A DNA stretch of 64,000 bases from Mycocentrospora acerina (taxonomy: Eukaryota; Ascomycota; Dothideomycetes; Pleosporales), in assembly GCA_022701365.1 (NCBI GenBank), contig JAKUHH010000094.1:1043-65042 (forward strand), in the 5' to 3' direction. Within the stretch, counting starts at the first letter, position 1. The number at the start of each line of letters is the position of its first letter. A model generated the notes under the pieces. It saw nothing but the letters and a program-made list of their open reading frames with translations, did no database searches and was not told where the DNA came from. The translations under genes and the position numbers were made by a program. Below, one piece after another: positions 1 through 11,452 of this stretch.

Positions 1-560
1 ATATTGTATGTATTGCAGGGCATAACGTTATACTCATCAATTTTCTCGCCTAACAGGTTGAAATAGAGCTTATATTTAGCCCCTGAATCAGCCTTGTGGC
101 GATTGCCGTCTATACCAGTCGTCCATTGTGATGTGAGATAGTGTGAATTCTGGTTGATGAAGCGTGTAACCCAGCTCTCACTCACAGTCTCTTGAGCTAC
201 ACATGAGGCAAAATTTTGAATTATCTCTTGTGTAGGTAGTAAGCCTTGCTTAGTAAGCCTTTCTATATATTTAATAAGCTCCTGCTCTTGTTGTGGGCTG
301 AGCTTTTAACGCGTAGATGCACTGGCTGCACGCGACGCTGTAATAGCTTGGTGCCTTTAAGTTAACGTTGAACGCACAACACTATACTTTTTAGCTATTT
401 CTGAATATGAAAAATCTTCTCCTGACTCTAGCGCTTTAATAGCATTAATTGCAGTCTTGATTGAGTTCATTTTGGTGGATTCACGTCGTGTTGAAGTTTA
501 GGCTAGTTTCTGATGGGTGCGCATTGAGTGAATCCGCGCATTGAGTGCACGGACACGGTA
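1..560 (-). mobile_element. Fot1/pogo-type DNA transposon fragment with decayed transposase
   Basis: Read on the minus strand from the ATG at 470, the frame runs off the window edge and looks like the N-terminus of a Tc1/mariner-superfamily (pogo/Fot1) transposase. It has a Psq-like helix-turn-helix (MNSIKTAINAIKALESG...YSEIAKKYSV), then a CENP-B/Tc5-like HTH segment (KLSPQQEQELIKYIERL...ESWVTRFINQ). Two in-frame TAA stops interrupt it, one before RHQAIT and one before KLSPQQ. Both sit where the family commonly has Gln (CAA), so C-to-T change at CpA explains them, as in RIP. Between the ATG and the neighbouring gene, a 12-bp direct repeat (GCGCATTGAGTG at 519-530 and 536-547) resembles subterminal transposase-binding repeats. 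The DDE catalytic part lies outside the window. The right boundary near 560 is estimated. Confidence 0.8.
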
Positions 561-648
561 GTCATCTAGCGCGTTTCCCCCTCCACAGCATAATTTTGTG
601 GCCCGTGTGCTCTCAGATGCACATAATCGAGACAGCCAACTTCAAGCA

Positions 649-3600
649 ATGGCCGAAGCTGTTGTGATCCCAGGTGTCCCGGTACCTGAGAAGGAACTGA
701 GGGACCTGGCAAAAAATGTGTCCAAAATATTACCAACCTTTTCGGAGACAGAGGTTGCCGTCGGTGTGAAGTAAGGATGCAAAGTCCGTGAACTTTAAGT
801 TGTCGCAACCGAGCAGCGCTGACACAGGTTTAGAGAGCTTCAAAGGATCATATCGCCAGTCTTGGAGACTGCAGATTTGGCAGACTTGAGTCCAGGTCAC
901 CGAGCGGCTGCATCCAATGCGTTATGTGCAGTCATCGAATTTTGTCAAGTATCCGACACGGAGTATGCACGTAGTGCAATACTGGATGACTCAATATGGC
1001 TTCGGCTCTTTGAAATATATCTGCAAAGATCTGATGATGCCAAAGGCAAGTCTATGCGACAGATGCTCCTAGTCCTTACTAGTGTCGTCACAAAAGATCC
1101 GAGTCAACGTGCATTGGAGCTGCGAAACCAAGCCACGACCACATTTCTGGACATCATCTGCCAGCGTCAGGACCGTGTCAAAGTTAAACCAGCTTTACAG
1201 GGCCTTGCACATTTTCTTCTGAAAAGTGCCGCCTCAATCAACCAACTAGTAGAGATATACGAGCAACTCCTGAAACAATCTTCAGGTGAACATGAGAAGG
1301 TTGCGTCGTGCTCAACTTTGTTCGAGGCCTTCCTCGCATGGATTGTACATCATGATACCTCGCTCTCTGCCGGACATCTAGTGAAAAACTTTCTCCTACA
1401 GGCCCGGCGCCTGCCTGATTATGCCACCCTCGAAAAGAACAACGAGGTTTCACCTTTCTGGATCCAGCCAGTCGTACGAACGCTACATTACTGGCCCGAA
1501 CGCGTATTAGAGTTCAAGACTCATGTCTTCCCGCATTGTTTTTTGCCGAACATTGACGAGTACATGTCCTTTCTTTCCTATCTGCACTTCAGTATTCATG
1601 TGCAGTCAAATGGAGAGTTGCCTGATCAATTCCGAATCTATGAATCTCGTAATAATGGACTCGAGGAATCTGAAGAGTTTAAAGTTCTATTGGCTGCCAT
1701 TCAAGCTGGAAAAGAGTTGACTGTCATCCGAGATAGCGGTAGGTTCCAGGCCCCAAAATATAGGCCTCGAATGATCAGCTTACATGCTCCAAGAATATCG
1801 TACTTGCAAGACCATCGAGGTCCGGGATGGAGCCATTTATTTGCCTGACGAAATTTTTGGCGAGTGGATGTCACACCATAAACCTGAGGTCAGACTTGCT
1901 GGAATGTTTCTTTCCGTGTACTCCTCCGCGATAACGAAACCAATACCACAAGGAGTATTCAAGTCTCTGAAACGCAACCTTGTCCACCTACATGCGGAAT
2001 CAGATGCCAATTTCCGCCGGGAGGTACATGGCTACACTCAGAAACTGTTTGATCGGTTGAGGGCTACCACAGCCACCTTATCAAAAGGAAGACCGAAGAC
2101 TGGAGTCACAGCGAACAGTAGATTACCATTCCCCACGGAATGTCTTGGGAAGAGCAAACATATCTTGAAACGCTCATCGCAAGACCCATTGTTCGAACCT
2201 CTGGCCTTTGTTGTCTGGTATATACGCTTTTTGGAGTGGGAACTGAGACCGACTGCAACCTACCAAAGACGTATAACGACACTGAGATCCTTGACCATCG
2301 TCCTTCGATCCGGAATAGATCCCGGCGTGCCATACTCTCACTTGTCCAAGTCGGCCCAGGGTCAACTAAACTGGGCCCATGGCCTTCAAATTGCTAACGA
2401 TAGATTGATTCGAGTTTTATTGGATCTTGTCTTGGATCCTTTTGACGATGTCAGAGACTCGGCGGTCTCGATATTGCAGCTGTGCTTGGAAGCCTTGCCG
2501 GCCGCTCAGAAGAGTGAAGTCCTGGCCATACTACCTCGTTTTCTGTCCCGCGCAGAGACGGTAATGCTCTGTACGGGACGGGCTGACCAAGCAGATGGTG
2601 TTGCTCGAGCCTACTCGTTGATTTTTTCATTGGCCTACGAAGGCCCCGCAGATCCAAGCGACTCACCATTCTCAACCAAATTCGGGGTATTTGAGTACTT
2701 AAAAAAACAGCTGGATGGTACTCTCGATATAGCTCACAAAAACCTATCAGAGGCCGTGGACGGGCGTCCAGTTCATGGAACATTTGCTGCCTTGAGGTAT
2801 GTGTTGGTTTTTGAGCAATGATAAGCGTCCTAACAACTACCAGATATGTTGTCGATCAAGAACAATTTTATCCCAGCTTGTCAATTTTGCCAGTTGAAAT
2901 TTTTGGGGAATGGAAAAAGTTCCATGATGACATAGTGGCAAGCTTCGAGTCGCTCTGGTCATGCGTGTACCATGTTTTATGTGCCGATGCACCAGAGGGG
3001 CACGTCCCGGAGGAAATGGAGGAAGAAGCCAGCCTCGACACAAAAGAAATATTGAGTTACTCATGGAGAGGTCTTAAAGAAGCTAGGCATGTACCTAATG
3101 ACGCTGACATATGGTTTTGGCTAACATACCCAGTGTCTTGCTCCGTACGATAATCTCAAAGGCTCCAATCGGTTACGGCAATGGCGCACTCATTACTCCT
3201 GAGCTCTTTGATAAGCTTGGTCGACTTTGTTTCACTCAGCTTTTGGAGCTTCGTCACCGTGGCGCGTTCTCAACTGTGGCCCAGACCTTTGCAGTGTTCT
3301 GCCGCCGTTGTGTGACATCCGATATTGCATCGCTTCGTGCCCTTCCAGACACTTGGTATCAGGTATACTACTCTCATCCGTATGAAATGATAAAGCTTAT
3401 TGTACTAGGAAACCATTCGTTCTATGCAAGACAAGGCGGGAGCCATCACCCGGCGATCGGCTGGTATACCTGCACTCATGTCAGGCATAATTGCTGCAGA
3501 ACCCTTATCTGGAGGTAAATTTCTCAAGCGTGCAATGAAAGACCTTATTGCCGAAGCAACTGTTGAAGCACGAAATGAGAACATCGAAGAGAGCCGTCTG

Positions 3601-6002
3601 CCTCAAGTGCATGCACTGAACTGCATTAAAGAGATTTTTACTACCTCCCGACTTAGTGTGGCTTCTGAGGGGTATATTGGGCAAGGTCTTGAGCTTGCTG
3701 CAAAGACGTTGAACTCAAACATGTAAGTGGCATAATCAAAACACATGAAGATTCGGGCTAATCGATTACCTAGCTGGCCCATTCGAAACTGCAGTCTCAT
3801 GCTGTTCAAAGCCTTGATTGAGAGACTACTCGGCAGCGACGAAGCTCAAGACTGGAAAGAGCGTGACCGAGCAAAGACTTCGCGTTTTTCGTATGACAAC
3901 TACCATAGCTTAGTTGGGATTCTTACTGAGCTTCTTGACCCGAACGGACCTCTTAAGAAATCGATCGAGGGCACGGCTGAGAGTAGTTCACCGTTTGATC
4001 TCCACGGAGCCGAAGGAGTCTTTCCTGCACTTCAGATTTTGCGACAAGCCCGACCACCGGACGCAGAACTTGGACCTATTTTGAAGTTGGTTGAAAAACT
4101 ACTTGCGAGCCCACACTGGCACCTCCGCGATATGGCAGCGCGCACAGTAGTCTCCCTCCAGTCTTCACACCAGTTGCGCGACGCTGCATTTTCAATGTTG
4201 AACACAGTGCCAGCCTCTACCAACACACAACACGGCACCTTGCTGGCTGTCAAGTACATGCTTCGAAAGCTATTACATAATCCTGCGAATATTGGTGAGT
4301 CCCATAATGAATGCTTATCTGATTCAAAAGAATTGATCACTGATACTTTGCAGATGCAAAAATACTTGATAGCCTCATAGCCGAGCTCGCCGCCTCCACC
4401 AAAGAATGGTATGTTGCAAGTGATTGTCCCTTCATCAGGTCTGCCTTTCTCGATATCGTTAGTCTCTGTGGTATGTCAGTTCTGCAACGACAAGAGCATG
4501 ACTCAACTTTGGAAGCATGGAGTGCTCTCACCACTTCTGTCTCGATAGGACCTGAGTATGAGTTGAGTGTCAATAAGGGCGACGATGGAGCCCTTCTCCG
4601 GACTTCGCTGGCACAATCATTCTTCATCGATCGCGCCATACTTCGAAATGGCTCTCTATCTCTCATGGTATCTGAGGAGTATCAAAGCATTGGTGATGCT
4701 CTCACGCTACTCGAAAATGGAGACCCAGACACATGCTGCACAGCACTCGACACCCTGGAGACTATCATCCAGTTGAAGGCGTCTGATGGACCAGTACTGC
4801 CCATCTCGTTGATCCTAGCACACATTCACCGCATAATTCTCGAAGCGACGGACGCCGAAGTTCTCTCCAAAGCACAAGGAGTGCTGGCAGACGCTCTGAC
4901 AACTCCACTCCTGAAGAAAGACTTTTTCAGCCTCCTCACACAGGAGCAAACCCTGGCTACTATTGTCAATCTTGAGAAACAGTGCCTCGCAGCCCCACCG
5001 TCAAATACGCAAACCGCTGTCCACCTGCTAGGGTTCTTCCTCGACCACGCATTCTTCTCGTTCCCTGACTCGCGCCGTTCCGTCCTCTCGTCAATCGCGC
5101 AATACATCCGCCTCCTACGCAGAACCATTATCGATACCAACCCCTTTGACACACGTTTCGCCGCGGTGCAATCCCTCTGCGCGCTCTCCCACCTCTGGAC
5201 TCTCTCCGCAACAAAAAAATCCACCGCTCCCTTCCTTCTCGCCCTCTCCCTCATCCTCCTCACCCTCCTCTCCGACGACGACGACGAAATCCGCGATCTC
5301 GCCGCCCTCGCAACAGGAACCCTCCTCCACACACACTCCCCGCACTCTTCCTCCCCTCACCTCACCCCCCCAATCCCCACCTCCCACCGCCTCGCCCTCT
5401 TCCTCGCCCACACCTTCCCCCACTCCCCCTCCCTCTCCACCACCGCCCTCCGCACCCTCACCTCCACATCCCCTCTCTTCACCCCCCAATTCTCCTCCCT
5501 CCTCGCCCAAACCCGCAAACAAGACACCTCGCTCTTCGCCACAGAAAAGCAAAACCTCTTCCAAGACGACGCCCTAGACGCCATCCTCTGGTCCCGCGTC
5601 CTCTCCTCCCTCTCCCCTACACCAACAACAACACCTACCAACCTCCTCACATGGCTCCTCCCCGCCCTCTCCCTCCTCCGCTCAACCACCGAGACGGATT
5701 CCGATGGTCCCCTGGGGTGGTGCTCCAAAAGCGAAGTCTTCGCCCTGCAGATCCAAGTTCTGGGGGTGGTGGACGCGCTGTTGATGTCATCGACACGTGG
5801 AAGTGGTGGTGGTTTCATCACGAAAGAGGAGAGGAGTACGCTGTTGAGGGAGGTGGGGGGCTGGGTGAAGAGTGCAGAGGAGAAAGGGGTGCATGGGTTG
5901 ATTGTTGAGAGGGGGTGGGGGGTTGTGAGGAGGGGAGTGGTGGGTGGGTTGGGGGGTGTGAGAGATGGACTTGTGGGGGTGGAGGGTGGATTGGGTTTGT
6001 GA
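649..6002 (+). CDS. TRM732: THADA/Trm732-like HEAT-repeat protein (DUF2428)
   Basis: Likely the partner of the Trm7 methyltransferase for 2'-O-methylation of tRNA position 32. Model: exons 649-770, 828-1738, 1794-2796, 2844-3086, 3134-3362, 3409-3722, 3774-4294, 4354-6002, giving 1663 aa. The family signature is in the middle: KAGAITRRSAGIPALMSGI at about 3430-3490, then IWPIRNCSLMLF across the 3723-3773 intron. The rest is alpha-helical HEAT-like sequence. Intron 3087-3133 begins with GC (GCATGT), and no GT donor keeps the frame. The start is uncertain: the frame stays open upstream to 562 with an acceptor-like CCACAG ending at 588, so the true N-terminus may lie in exons now replaced by the transposon at 1-560. 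The final 180 bp are extremely G-rich after a C-rich stretch. Identity is firm at family level. Confidence 0.85.
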
Positions 6003-6228
6003 AGAAGGAAAGGAGAGGAAGGGAAGGGAAAGGAAAGGAAAGGAAAGGGAGTTTCAGCATCATATTTTGATTTGAAGTTTAGTCAGGTTACGACTCAACT
6101 CGACTCGACTCGACTTTATTATTCGTGACGTGCATGCATGCACGCTAAACGCCAACGCCCTGCTTCCGGCCAGCTAGCCGGCTAAACATATACTTGTACA
6201 CACACATACATAGAGATACAATGAACAA
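6003..6228. repeat. Convergent intergenic spacer with simple repeats
   Basis: The spacer between two convergent genes holds a purine-rich run of GGAAA/GGGAA units (about 6003-6052), a (CGACT)n run near 6095-6115 and the palindrome-like GTGCATGCATGCAC near 6129. No coding signal is seen. Confidence 0.7.
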
Positions 6229-8516
6229 TCACCTTGGCTTCCGATACCTCCCCTGCTGCATCTCCGCCTTGAGCGCATCCTGCTGGTCGGGCAGTGGCCC
6301 CCTTCTCCTCACCCCATCTTTGCCCACGTGCATGGTGCCAGCCCCGGCTCCTGCTCCTGCTCCTCCACCATTTTGCTGGATTTGGGGTTGATTCTGCAGG
6401 AAGCCTGGTGGTGGGGCGACGATCCCTCCGGGTGGGGGAGGGAAGCCGGGGAAGCCTCCTGCAGGGAAGCCTGGGGGCATTCCGGGAGGCATTCCGGGCA
6501 TTCCGGGCATTCCAGGAGGCATTCCAGGAGGCATTCCAGGCATTCCTGGGATGCCCGTTATCCCACCGGGCAGACCGGGAGGCGGAAAGGAGAAGTTTGG
6601 TGGCGGGCCAGGCGGGAAGGGTGGGATGCCGTTTGGTGGTGGAGGCGCGTGGCCATTGGGGGGGAAAGGTGGAGGGAGAGCGCCTGACTGGATGAGCTGG
6701 GCGATGCGTGACGGGTCCATGCCACCTGGGAAAGACATCGCGGGGTGTCCTCCTGCCATGGGTGGTGGTGGGGGTGGGACGGGCATGCCGCCGATTCCTG
6801 GCAGGGCACTCGATGTGCCGTCTGGTGCAGCCGAGAGACCTGGGAGAGAGAGCCCAGGGGGCATAAAGGGTAGTGTGCCGGGGTGTTTGGGGGGAAGCTT
6901 TTGGTCAACAAGACCTTCTGCTTCGTCTTCTGCTTCTTGCTCTTCTTCCTCGCGCATCTGCCGCCTGCCTTGGCCGCGGTCATATGTGCCCTGGGCTTCA
7001 GCAGCGGCTTGGCCAATGTGGTAGCGGTCGTTGACGTAGGATGTGTCGCCGGGCCGCGGCCGTGTCCAGAAGCGAGTTACACGGTCGTTAGAGCCAGACG
7101 CGAGAATGTGGCCGAGAGGATGCCAGTCAAGGGTCCAGACGGTAAAGTCGTGTGCGTACTGCAGGCTGTGGGCGGGATATATGGCTTGCGCGGGGGCGTT
7201 TTGAGGATCAGCAGAGTCGTAGGGAGAGATGGAGGGCGGCAGGCCTGCAGGGGGGTTTTGCTCGTCGAGCAGGTAGTGGTGGATGCTGCCGTCGACGCCG
7301 CCTGTGGACAGCAGGTTCTTGTGCATGGGGTGCCAGGCCATGGTGATGATGTCCTTTTCGTGGCCGCGCAGAAGCAAGACATCGCGCATCATCCTCAGAT
7401 CGAAGATGCGGGCGGTGTGATCGCGGGCGCAGGTTGCTAACAGATTTCCCTGGACAGGCTCGAACATTGTTTTTGATATTGGGTTCTTATGTCCATGCAG
7501 CGTTGTGAGACAGCGACCTGTGCGAGGGTCCCAGAACTTGACCTGGTGGTCCTTTGACCCCGAGACCAGCAGCCCCTTGTGCGGATGCCAGTCGACCGAC
7601 TTGACCTCCCAGCCGTGCCCCGTCAGCGTCGACTCCTCGGTGCTGGAGGCAAAGTCCCAGATCTTCAGGGTGGTGTCGTCGGCGCACGTGACAAACTTTG
7701 AGTCTGTAGGGGCAATGGCCAGGCCGCGCACGGCCTCGGAGTGGGCCTGGATCTCCTTGACGTTGTTGAAGTTGGTCTGCCAGTACTTGACGACGCCCGT
7801 CTGGTCGGCTGACAGCAGCCAATCGTCGGTGTGGGTGTATTCGACGGCGCGAATGGCGGCATCGTGGGCCTGCATGATGGTTTCAAAGTTGAAGCCCATG
7901 CCGTTCCACAGGGTGAACTCGCCGCTGGTGGAGCCGGTGAGCAGGCGGCGGCCCTCGGGGGTCCACTTGACGACGTTGATGGGGTGCTTGACCTTGTTGA
8001 GCGACGAGTGGACGGCTTTGGCGGGGATGGACTCGGCGGCGCTGGCAAGGCGGGCGGCGGGCGGGGCCATGTCGACAATGTAGCTGGCCGACGGGCGCTC
8101 CATCTCTGGCATGCCGGCGTGCTTGTGGCGCGGGCGGCGATTGCGCATCCACTGGACGGTGGTGGCGCCATAGTCGGTGACGGCGCCTAGAGGGAGTGCA
8201 GTCAGTACATGTGCGTGGGCGTGTATGTAAGTAGTGTTTGCAGGCAGTGTTTATATGTGCGGTGTAAATATAGGTAGCGCAAATGGAGGCAGTGTATGTA
8301 GATGGGGCGTATATATAAGTAGTGTATATATAAGGAGTGTATATATAGGGAGCGTGTGCATGCGTGGTGTGTATACACGTGATCTACACAGAGGTCGTGG
8401 ACATGAGGTCGTGTGCGTGCATGTGAATGTGTGGTGTGGATGGATGTGGGCTTGGACATACGCTTGGGGCGCGGGCGGCTGGCATCGAACTGGTGGGCGT
8501 GGTACTCGCGCTCCAT
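6229..8516 (-). CDS. PFS2: Pfs2/WDR33-type WD40 subunit of the mRNA polyadenylation factor
   Basis: A WD40 scaffold of the cleavage and polyadenylation factor, acting in the nucleus in poly(A)-signal recognition. Model: exon 1 8516-8462 (starting MEREYHAHQF), intron 8461-8187, exon 2 8186-6229, 670 aa. The join gives PKRAVTDYGATTVQWMRNRR, typical of the Pfs2 N-terminus. Seven WD repeats follow, with clear WD/FD ends such as TLKIWDF, QVKFWDP, ARIFDLR and VTRFWTR. The C-terminal third is low-complexity: acidic/Glu-rich, then Pro/Gly/Met-rich PGMP repeats, and a basic GRYRKPR end. Intron 1 is 275 bp, far longer than most introns here, and contains repeats. The gene is divergent from the DGAT1 gene and convergent with the THADA-like gene. 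Confidence 0.93.
8225..8365. repeat. Degenerate minisatellite inside Pfs2 intron 1
   Basis: Repeated units of about 15-20 bp of the type GTGTATATATAAG-GAG / AGTGTATGTAG recur from about 8225 to 8365 within the first intron of the Pfs2-like gene. They account for its unusual length. Confidence 0.6.
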
Positions 8517-9470
8517 GGCGGCTGAGGAGCGTTCCTGGGCTCGGCGTGGGGTTTTTTTCTGGGTGGGCGGCGATGTCGAGATTGTCCGTCGTCGTCGAGA
8601 GGGTGGACGCGCGACACGACGCGCTGGGCAGGCGCATCCTCAGCCACAGCCATGGGCGCCACACCTGCTGCGGGCATGCGCCACACCTGGAACATGGACA
8701 TGCCACTCTAGAACAAACGCGCCACACCAGACATGTGATTGCTTCTGTTGGGTAGTGTGGAGGTGTGTGTCTATTCATCGGTGCCACATACGAGGAAAAC
8801 ACTGAGACAACCACTGGAACAATCGCGTACCACGCCCGACATGTGCCGCTGCTTCCATCAACAGACGCCACACCTAACATGTGCCATTGCATCTGTTAGG
8901 TTGGACGTAGGTAGTGCGTAGGTGTCCATTCATCAGTGCTACCTACAAAAAAACACTGAAACAACCACACGCCACACCCGACACGTGCCATTGCTTCCGT
9001 GAACATACGCCACACCCAGCGTGTGCCATTGATTCTGTAAACACACGCCAAACCATTTCACGCCGCTTAGCTGTCCATCAACGCCACACGGACATGCATC
9101 CACAGCGCCACACCAGCCATGAACCCAACGGCCCTGCACGCTTGCATCACCCACCCGCTCTTCCCCGCAGGACAAGCCCGCAGCGCAGAGGGGCGATTCA
9201 ACAAAACTCCCCCAACAAGTCGGCCGTTTGTCTGCGCGCGGCTGCCCGCCAGCCATGGAACACATGCTTATCGTCATCTCCAGCACACGAGCGCTGATCA
9301 AACTGCCTCGGTCGCCAATTGCCGCACCCAAATGTCATCCCGTCGCTTCCCAACTCCCATCTTAAACATCTGCTTCGCCGTGCCCTTCTAGCTTGCCATT
9401 GCTCCTCCTCTGCTGCTGCCTGCCCAATTGACTACTACCCAAGCCATTGAGGCCTCGCTCGCTGCTGACC
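8517..9470. promoter_or_regulatory. Divergent promoter region with degenerate long repeats
   Basis: This 954-bp spacer separates the divergent Pfs2-like and DGAT1-like genes. It contains two diverged copies of a unit of roughly 100 bp, at about 8709-8815 and 8866-8990. Each begins CGCCACACC, continues through ACATGTG..ATTGC.TCTGTT and ATTCATC.GTGC, and ends near ACACTGA.ACAACCA. Extra partial copies of the CGCCACACC..GTGCCATTG core follow to about 9060. No convincing gene is seen. Confidence 0.6.
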
Positions 9471-11112
9471 ATGGCTTCCCCCGCCGCATCGACCACCTCG
9501 ACAGCTACCTCGACGGCCACGGACATTCTGCGAGCCAACTCGTCCGTCCACCGCAAGCCCACCACCGACCGCGATGTCAAGGCGCCCACCAAACGCACAA
9601 AAGACCCCAAGTACCGCCATGTCTTTGCTACACACGCCCTGACGCGCCCCTCGAGTCTCAGCCAGGATGCGGAAAGCACGCCCAGCTTCGTAGGATTCAG
9701 GAATCTCATGATCCTGGTCCTCAGTACGCTCGCCGTGCCCACAATGCCTCTTTCCGACTAACCTGCCACAGTCTTTTCCAACCTGCGATTGATGATTGTA
9801 AACTTTCGAAAGGTAGCTCTCCTACACCCTCGACTGCCTCTCCCATACTGATGATTCCCCCCAGTATGGCGTCTTGATCTGCATCAGCTGCCATGACTAC
9901 AGCCGCTCCGATATTGTCACTGGCCTGCTCCTCTATCTTCTCGTTCCAGCCCATCTATTCATTACCTACCTGATTGAGCTTGCCGCAGCCCGCCAAGCCA
10001 ACAAAGCCTATCAGCGCATAACGACAGACAAGGGCGAGGACACGCCTGCCAGGTACGCCGCCGCCCTCAAGAGCTTCAACTCAACATGGTACATTGTCGC
10101 CTTCTTCCACAGCGTCAATGCCATTGCCAATCTTTCCATTGCCACTTATTTTGTCTACTATGACATTTACCACCCCGGAATTGGCACCCTCTGCGAACTC
10201 CACGCCGTCATCGTCTTCCTCAAGTGTGCCTCGTACGCCCTTACCAACCGTGACTTGCGCCATGCATACCTGCACCCCAAGCAGGCCGAACCACTGCCTG
10301 AGCTGTACAAGACGTGCCCGTACCCACTTAACATCAACATGAAGAATCTCTGCTATTTCTGGTGGGCACCAACACTCGTATACCAGCCGGTCTACCCCCG
10401 CACCGACAAGATTAGATGGGGCTTCGTCTTCAAGCGTCTTGCCGAAGTTGCCGGCCTGAGTATAGTCATCTGGATCGCCTCTGCCCAGTACGCCGCGCCG
10501 CTTCTCCGCAACTCTCTGGACAAAATCCTCACCCTCAACCTCACCTCGATAGTCGAGCGCATGATGAAGCTCTCCACCATCTCCGTCTTCTGCTGGCTCT
10601 GCGGCTTCTTCGCCCTCTTCCAGTCCTCGCTCAACGCCCTCGCCGAAATCATGAAATTCGGCGACCGCGAATTCTACGGCGACTGGTGGAACGTAAGCAG
10701 CATCCGCACCTACTGGACCACGTGGAACAAGCCCGTCACAAACTTCATGCGCCGCCACATTTACAGCCCCCTCGTCGGCCGCGGCTGCCCCCCTGCCCTC
10801 GCCCAAATCATCGTCTTCCTCTTCTCCGGCGTCCTCCACGAACTCCTCGTCGGCGTCCCCACCCACAACATCATCGGCGTCGCCTTTGCCGGCATGATGC
10901 TCCAGATCCCCATGATTGTCCTCACCGACTCGATCCAAAAGGTTAAATGGATACAGGGCCGGGTCGCCGGCAACATGATCTTTTGGGTGAGCTTTTGTCT
11001 CGTGGGCCAGCCGCTTGCGGCGCTGCTGTACTTTTTCGCGTGGCAGGCAAAATATGGGAGTGTGAGTAAGCAGTTTCAGGATACCGCGTTGCATTCTTTC
11101 TTGCGCCGGTGA
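9471..11112 (+). CDS. DGAT1: Diacylglycerol O-acyltransferase, DGAT1 type (MBOAT family)
   Basis: An ER membrane enzyme that acylates diacylglycerol with acyl-CoA to make triacylglycerol. Model: exons 9471-9723, 9772-9812 and 9865-11112, 513 aa; the small exon 2 encodes FSNLRLMIVNFRK. The family motif FYGDWWN is present, with the catalytic-type His in SGVLHELL and the DGAT1-like segment YPLNINMKNLCYFWWAPTL. There are about eight hydrophobic segments after a Ser/Thr-rich cytosolic N-terminus. A sterol acyltransferase is the alternative, but the FYGDWWN context and the NMKNLCYFWWAPTL segment fit DGAT1 better. It is divergent from the Pfs2-like gene and convergent with the Pex8-like gene. Confidence 0.9.
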
Positions 11113-11452
11113 AAGCAGGCACTCATTCATTCATTCATCCATTCATTACAGCGTTGAAGTATTGCTCATGATGATGATGATGATGAGGAAAAAGTGTGTG
11201 TGGGTGGTATTTTCTTCGAACAAATAGATTGCAAGGGGGACATGAAAAGTGTTTGGCGTAGAAGTAGATGTAAACAAAGTTAGTCATCAATAGAATATTC
11301 ATTGATTCATTCATTCATTCATTCATCATAGTACCGATTGTAATTCTGTTTTTTAAAATTCGTGAAATTAATGGATGATCACATCGCTACGCTATACATA
11401 CTCGGCACTTCGGGCGGGGGTGGGGGTATCTCTTCTCTCTACTTTCTCCTCT
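11113..11452. other. Convergent intergenic spacer
   Basis: It lies between the DGAT1-like and Pex8-like genes. It contains two runs of (ATTC)n near 11125-11148 and 11300-11325 and an (ATG)n run near 11167-11185. Nothing else is recognised. Confidence 0.6.

Noticed and set aside
5115..5577. Long frames on other strands within the THADA-like gene
   Set aside because: They arise from the extreme C-rich composition of the 3' coding region and show only low-complexity sequence.
6883..7440. Plus-strand frame opposite the WD40 gene
   Set aside because: It is antisense to well-defined WD repeats and has no independent support.
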